Of a stretch of DNA of 64,000 nucleotides, positions 63,101 to 64,000 are shown in pieces. The notes beneath the pieces were generated by a model. The model saw only the letters and a program-made list of their open reading frames with translations, made no database searches and was not told the DNA's origin. The position numbers were made by a program, and so were the translations under genes. Positions within the stretch are counted from its first letter, which is position 1. Each line of letters starts with the position of its first letter. Source of the DNA: Psoroptes ovis (Eukaryota > Arthropoda > Arachnida > Sarcoptiformes > Psoroptidae); contig PQWQ01000002.1 in NCBI GenBank assembly GCA_002943765.1, forward strand, positions 2,356,001-2,420,000, written 5' to 3'.

Positions 63101-63647
63101 TTTTTGAACATTTACGAATATTATGCATTAGATGTTAAACCTGGTGTAATTAAAACAAGGTATGTGTCGAATGCTTGATTTGCAAAAATATGATTATATC
63201 AAACATTTATCATCAGTCCAACAAGTATAATAGCCGCATTTGCAGCATTACCAGTAATATGTTTTGCATATCAAACACATGAAATCGTATTGCCAGTATA
63301 TTCAAGTTTAGCTAAACCACGTTCAACAAATTTTATTAAAGCAACAGCATTTTCATTAATCTTATTATTGTTCATCTATAATCTTGGAGGATCATATGGT
63401 TACATAACATTTGGTGATATAGTTAAAGCCGATATCATACAAATGTATGATGCTAGAGATCCGGTTGTTGCTACAGGTACTTGAATCGAATTAATAAATG
63501 AATAAATATTCAAATCTAATAAGAATTTTCCTGAAATTTATCATTTTTTCTACTTTATTGCATCGAATAAATACATTTATTCATAGGTATTATTGCATTG
63601 ATCATTAAGATGGTCAGCACATATGTTCCGATTATGTTTTGTGGTCG
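60132..63647 (+). CDS. SLC38A7/A8-like amino acid transporter, 5' part (runs off right edge)
   Basis: Eight exons: 60132-60385, 60456-60482, 60549-60679, 62413-62534, 62650-62984, 63067-63159, 63217-63476 and 63587-63647. All introns are GT..AG and in frame, giving about 427 codons, and the last ends at a GTAAGT donor, so the 3' end is outside the window. Residues 1-137 are a hydrophilic N-terminus with EKTPLM, a possible acidic dileucine-type sorting motif (inference). The APC/Aa_trans fold follows, with VNTALGAGILNYPAAYDRLGG (helix 1 substrate/sodium loop), TFLIIIADQYDR and VICFAYQTHEIVLPVYSSL. These align with human SLC38A7, a lysosomal glutamine transporter, better than with SLC38A1-A4 types. 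The exon 5 donor, TTATG|GTATTT, is the only choice keeping frame. Intron 3 contains SHQ1 on the other strand. Confidence 0.85.
60710..62320 (-). CDS. SHQ1: SHQ1, box H/ACA snoRNP assembly factor
   Basis: Two exons, 61162-62320 and 60710-61065, with a 96-bp intron (donor ATG-G|GTAAGT, acceptor GAACTAAG), together 1515 nt and 504 residues. SHQ1 is a chaperone that holds dyskerin/Cbf5 before H/ACA snoRNP assembly. The N-terminal CS/p23-like domain starts MITPKFRVEQD and includes FYSKPYFLRLELPGE, which matches the family closely. Acidic linkers follow, then the helical SHQ1 domain with NEHPYGFGNCF, IDYGLIDKKALILNIFDILFGYCYDLR, YPLYRNW and ILKCFMDIHQLL across the splice. The C-terminus is acidic (DDDE). 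The gene lies wholly within intron 3 of the SLC38-like gene on the opposite strand: its ATG is 92 bp from SLC38 exon 4 and its stop 30 bp from SLC38 exon 3. Somewhat shorter than human SHQ1 (577 residues). Confidence 0.92.
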
Positions 63648-64000
63648 GTAAGTATTGAATGAATAAATTTAAATGCATTATAAATTTAAATCAAATGACA
63701 TTTGAATATGAAAATGATTGATTTTTGAAGATGTTTAAATAATCATACATTGCAATAGAAAAAAATGTGCACCCAGTGTGTGTATGCCCATGAATTTAGA
63801 CAGTCTAATTATATGGTTTTTCATCATCATCGAAAAGCTATCATTTTGATGATAACAATATATAATGTACATATGGGTGCAATAAGTTAAAAAAAAGTTA
63901 GAAAAACAATAATCAAACATCATATTAAGTATTTCCAAGAAAAATAAATAAATGTAACCTTCAAAATATAACTACAAATATTCATATAGTTACACTTGAC
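63648..64000 (+). other. SLC38-like gene intron 8 and right edge
   Basis: Follows the GTAAGT donor of SLC38 exon 8. No continuation of the transporter fold could be found, so this is probably intron up to the edge. Confidence 0.5.

Noticed and set aside
1..64000. tRNA, rRNA, CRISPR array, prokaryotic operon, viral or toxin genes
   Set aside because: No B-box-containing cloverleaf, no rRNA-like block, no spaced direct repeats and no such protein signatures were seen. The spliced genes show a eukaryotic nuclear locus.

Overview
The window is nuclear DNA from an arthropod and most resembles an acariform mite of the house-dust-mite type. It is very AT-rich, its constitutive introns are 54-96 bp with GT..AG ends, its proteins carry long Asn/Asp/Ser/Gln runs, and AATG-type tetranucleotides are scattered through the spacers. 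The species is an inference; the intron-exon structures below are read directly from the sequence.

Layout, left to right. 1-11.2 kb: no complete gene. Two (possibly three) leftward, low-complexity coding exons each end in a phase-0 GTAAG donor and have no partner exon here, so they look like alternative first exons of a gene beyond the left edge. 11.2-17.2 kb: no gene; a miniature inverted-repeat element with a 5-bp target duplication lies at 16.1 kb. 17.38-18.07 kb (+): a two-exon gene for a 128-residue protein with a 30-bp in-frame tandem repeat. 19.84-25.26 kb (-): a complete five-exon ABCA-type full transporter of about 1723 residues. 27.5-42.5 kb (-): the arthropod N-cadherin (CadN) gene, about 3292-3298 residues. 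42.5-60.1 kb: a 17.6 kb gene-poor region upstream of CadN with mariner-like termini and hairpins. 60.13 kb to the right edge (+): the 5' part of an SLC38A7/8-like amino acid transporter gene. Its 1733-bp third intron holds almost nothing but a complete antisense gene for SHQ1, the box H/ACA snoRNP assembly factor.

The most informative locus is CadN. It contains two duplicated exon pairs laid out as mutually exclusive cassettes. One pair is two 165-bp exons coding homologous 55-residue pieces of an extracellular cadherin repeat. The other pair codes alternative EGF-plus-transmembrane segments. They sit where Drosophila CadN has its exon 13 and exon 18 alternatives. In the transmembrane pair the exon phases make both double inclusion and double skipping frameshift; in the extracellular pair they do not. 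Introns around the alternative exons are 145-234 bp, while most other CadN introns are 57-72 bp.

The genes do not form an operon or a shared pathway. ABCA (lipid transport), CadN (neuronal adhesion), SHQ1 (snoRNP assembly) and SLC38 (amino acid transport) are unrelated neighbours. The only intimate arrangement is the SHQ1-in-SLC38 nesting. I saw no tRNA, rRNA, CRISPR array, intact transposase or viral gene.
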